DNA of 7,439 nt from NAT127 sp041655035. Lineage in GTDB: Bacteria; Pseudomonadota; Gammaproteobacteria; Pseudomonadales; Porticoccaceae. The notes under the pieces are model-generated. The model was not told the DNA's origin. It did no database searches and worked only from the letters and a program-made list of their open reading frames with translations. The position numbers and the translations under genes were made by a program. This document shows, one piece after another, positions 5,824 through 7,439 of the stretch. Position 1 is the first letter of the stretch. The number at the start of each line of letters is the position of its first letter. The stretch spans positions 1-7,439 of the forward strand of contig JBAZCN010000158.1 of NCBI GenBank assembly GCA_041655035.1, read 5' to 3'.

Positions 5824-7180
5824 ATGAGCAGTACCATGAACAGGGTGACGACAAAACGAGGAGGCGCGATACTGGCGCTGTCGGTCGCCGCGCTGGCCGC
5901 GGCGCCGCCGCTCAGCGCCGACGCGGTGGTGGAAGCGCTGGCGAAAAGCAAGGTATCGGGCAACTTCCGCTTGCGCACCGAATCGGTGGATGTCGATGCG
6001 CCGGCGCCGAAGGATGCATCGGCGCTGACCTTGCGCAGCCGGCTTGGCATCGAGACGGCGCCGCTGTCGGGATTCAGCGGGATTCTCGAATTCGAAAATA
6101 TCCAGATACTCGGCGGTCGCGATGATTTTGCGCCGGAATCCGCCGGCTACGCGCCGATCGTCGATCCGGCCGGCACCGAGGTGAACCGCGCTTACCTGAG
6201 ATATCGCGGCATCGACGAACTCGACCTCGGGCTCGGCCGCCAGCGCATCGTGCTCGACAACCAGCGCTTTGTCGGCGCCGTCGCCTGGCGCCAGGACGAG
6301 CAGACGTTCGACGCCTTTACGGCCAGTTATGGCGGCGTGCCCGGCTGGAATGTCTATTATGCCTACGTCGACAAGGTGAAAGGCATCGCCAGCGAAAAGC
6401 CGACGTTCAATTTCGATATCGACAGCGCCGATCACCTGGTCAACATCGCCTACAGCGGGTTCGGGTTGGGCAAGCTGAGCGGGTACTACTACCGGTTGGA
6501 AAAACCGCGAACGCAATACCGCGCTGCTCAACCTGGCGCCCGACGTCAATGCCCTGAATCCGGCCCTGCGCTACAAAGGCAGCACTACCCTGGGCCTGCG
6601 TTTCGACGGCGGCAAGGCGCTGGCGGGCACGCCCTGGCGCCTGCTCTACAGCGCGGAATACGCCCGCCAGGAACATGAAGATGCCGCCGGGGTGGATTTC
6701 GACACCGATTACCACTTGATCGACCTGGGCGCCGGCTACACCACCGGGGCCGGCGTGGTGTCGGCGCGCCTCGCCCAGGAGAACCTGGGCGCCGACCGCC
6801 GCGGCAACCTGATGCAGGGATTCCAGACACCGTACGGCACCAAGCACGCCTTCAACGGTTGGGTCGACATGTTTCTCAACACCCCGCCCGGCGGGCTGGA
6901 GGATCGCCACCTGACGCTTGCCGCGGACCTCAGCCCCTACGGCGTCAAGCTGATGGCGGTGTATCACCGCTACCGCGAGGCCCGGGGGCCGCAGGGCGGT
7001 GGCGGGGTGCGGGATTTCGGCAGCGAATGGAACATCCAGGCCACCAAGCAGTTCGGCGCCAATTACACCCTGGGCATCAAGTATGGCGATTACCGCGCCG
7101 ACCGGGATGTGGCGACCATCGGCACCGCCGCCAATGTCGACACCGACAAGTTCTGGCTGTGGGGCGAGGTGAGTTTCTAG
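5824..7180 (+). pseudogene. Alginate-export-family outer-membrane porin, frameshifted
   Basis: Outer-membrane beta-barrel expected to admit the importer's substrate to the periplasm. ATG 5824 follows GGGGAG (5809-5814) by 9 nt. Residues 1-32 form a signal peptide ending near PPLSA. Barrel character follows: GNFRLRTESV, LTLRSRLGIE, ILEFENIQILGGRDDF, GTEVNRAYLRY, LDLGLGRQRIVLDNQRFVG and WRQDEQTFDAF, all typical of AlgE-like alginate-export-family proteins in proteobacteria. The first frame is sensible to about residue 226 (YYYRLE), then turns to nonsense and stops at 6678. The next frame resumes at once with NTALLNLAPDVNALNPALRYKG and runs to 7180, ending WLWGEVSF with the terminal Phe usual for barrels. 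Removing one A from the run at 6500-6504 restores a continuous 451-residue protein. Either the gene is recently broken or the base is a sequencing error. The coding quality of both halves suggests a functional gene until very recently, or now. Confidence 0.8.
6500..6504 (+). other. Frameshift site: five-A run
   Basis: The reading frame changes by +1 here. With four As the codons read Leu-Glu-Asn-Arg-Glu and continue into the downstream frame; with five As the protein ends at 6678. Homopolymer runs are common sites of both sequencing indels and real slippage. Confidence 0.8.
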
Positions 7181-7194
7181 GGGCTGTCGACGTG

Positions 7195-7223
7195 GCGCCG
7201 GCCGCGCAAAAGCGCGTCGGCGC
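7195..7223 (+). other. GC-rich hairpin after the porin gene
   Basis: GCGCCG (7195-7200) pairs with CGGCGC (7218-7223), and inside it CGCGC (7203-7207) pairs with GCGCG (7212-7216) around AAAA, with a small internal loop (2 nt by 1 nt). It begins 14 nt after the porin stop. No T run follows, so it is at best a 3'-end stabiliser or a weak or Rho-assisted stop for the operon. Confidence 0.55.
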
Positions 7224-7267
7224 ACCCCGTGCCCTTGCATAGGGTGCGCTGAGGCACGAAGCGCACC
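7220..7267. repeat. REP-like inverted repeat, copy 2
   Basis: Contains the 27-nt sequence shared with copy 1 (7236-7262, inverted, one mismatch). Two alternative stems are visible: GCGCACCC (7220-7227) with GGGTGCGC (7242-7249), and GGTGCGCT (7243-7250) with AGCGCACC (7260-7267) around a 9-nt loop. The second is the compact palindrome expected of a REP-type element; the equivalent stem in copy 1 has decayed. Confidence 0.7.
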
Positions 7268-7339
7268 GCGCCGGAATCACAGAAATAAAAAAGGTACCCC
7301 TGGGCCTGTCCAAGTTGCGAATACCTCTTTCCCCGGTTT

Positions 7340-7356
7340 TTGGCACAAATGCTGCT
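7340..7356 (+). promoter_or_regulatory. Second sigma-54 (RpoN) promoter
   Basis: TTGGCACAAATGCTGCT carries GG (7342-7343) and GC (7354-7355) exactly 10 nt apart and a full TTGGCAC box. Transcription would start near 7366, giving a short leader of under 30 nt with no terminator before the start codon at 7394. The next gene is therefore probably a separate transcription unit under the same sigma factor as the importer. I found no convincing NtrC site upstream. Confidence 0.7.
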
Positions 7357-7393
7357 TGGGAGCTTGTAACCATACGCCTCAACGGAGCCGGCC

Positions 7394-7439
7394 ATGACCA
7401 CGATCATTCCCTTCGACAGCAAGTGCCGGACCGCGGCGG
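7394..7439 (+). CDS. Start of an unidentified gene, cut by the window end
   Basis: ATG 7394 follows CGGAG (7383-7387) by 6 nt and lies about 28 nt downstream of the predicted sigma-54 start. Only 15 codons are visible: MTTIIPFDSKCRTAA. I do not recognise the protein. There is no obvious signal peptide or membrane segment in this stretch. Its position after an importer and porin, with its own sigma-54-type promoter, suggests a role in nitrogen metabolism or its regulation, but nothing in the visible residues shows that. Confidence 0.55.
   Translation, partial: MTTIIPFDSKCRTAA

Noticed and set aside
4793..5854. 353-codon minus-strand open frame opposite the ATPase gene
   Set aside because: The plus-strand frame carries every ABC ATPase motif; the antisense product has none and is low-complexity in His, Val and Arg.
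1..7439. CRISPR array, tRNA, rRNA or insertion sequence
   Set aside because: No regularly spaced repeats, no cloverleaf-like or ribosomal sequence, and no transposase frame or terminal inverted repeats with target duplications were seen.

Overview
This is a GC-rich, single-strand-biased bacterial window. Gene content and style (low-molecular-weight ArsC, Acr3, an NrtA/CmpA-family ABC importer, an AlgE-like alginate-export-family outer-membrane barrel, sigma-54 promoters) suggest a proteobacterium, most likely a gamma- or betaproteobacterium. No ribosomal or other taxonomic marker is present, so this is inference. All convincing genes are on the + strand.

Layout. (1) Positions 1-1582: the end of an arsenic-resistance cluster, arsC (thiol-coupled arsenate reductase) followed at once by acr3 (arsenite efflux permease). 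(2) Positions 1583-2190: about 600 bp with no intact gene. It holds a possible LysR-family remnant, a short tandem repeat, a REP-like inverted repeat, and candidate NtrC and IHF sites close to the next promoter. (3) Positions 2195-5782: a sigma-54-type promoter, a roughly 130-nt leader with a very strong intrinsic terminator, then a complete nitrate-type ABC importer: substrate-binding protein (2351), permease (3796) and ATPase (4862). (4) Positions 5824-7180: an outer-membrane porin of the alginate-export family. One extra A in a five-A run (6500-6504) breaks its reading frame. (5) Positions 7181-7439: hairpins, a second copy of the REP-like repeat in opposite orientation, a second sigma-54-type promoter (7340-7356), and the first 15 codons of an unidentified gene at 7394.

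How it works together. The porin would let substrate across the outer membrane. The binding protein would capture nitrate (or nitrite, or less likely bicarbonate or cyanate) in the periplasm, and the permease with its ATPase would import it. GG-N10-GC promoters before both the importer and the next gene fit nitrogen-limitation control through NtrC. The terminator between promoter and first gene implies a second checkpoint by antitermination, as known for nas operons controlled by ANTAR proteins (NasR, NasT). Just upstream of the terminator I see one hexaloop of the ANTAR type and an alternative stem that would consume the terminator's 5' arm. This leader is the most interesting regulatory object here. 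The most consequential coding anomaly is the porin frameshift. I saw no wholly new protein system: the proteins belong to known families.
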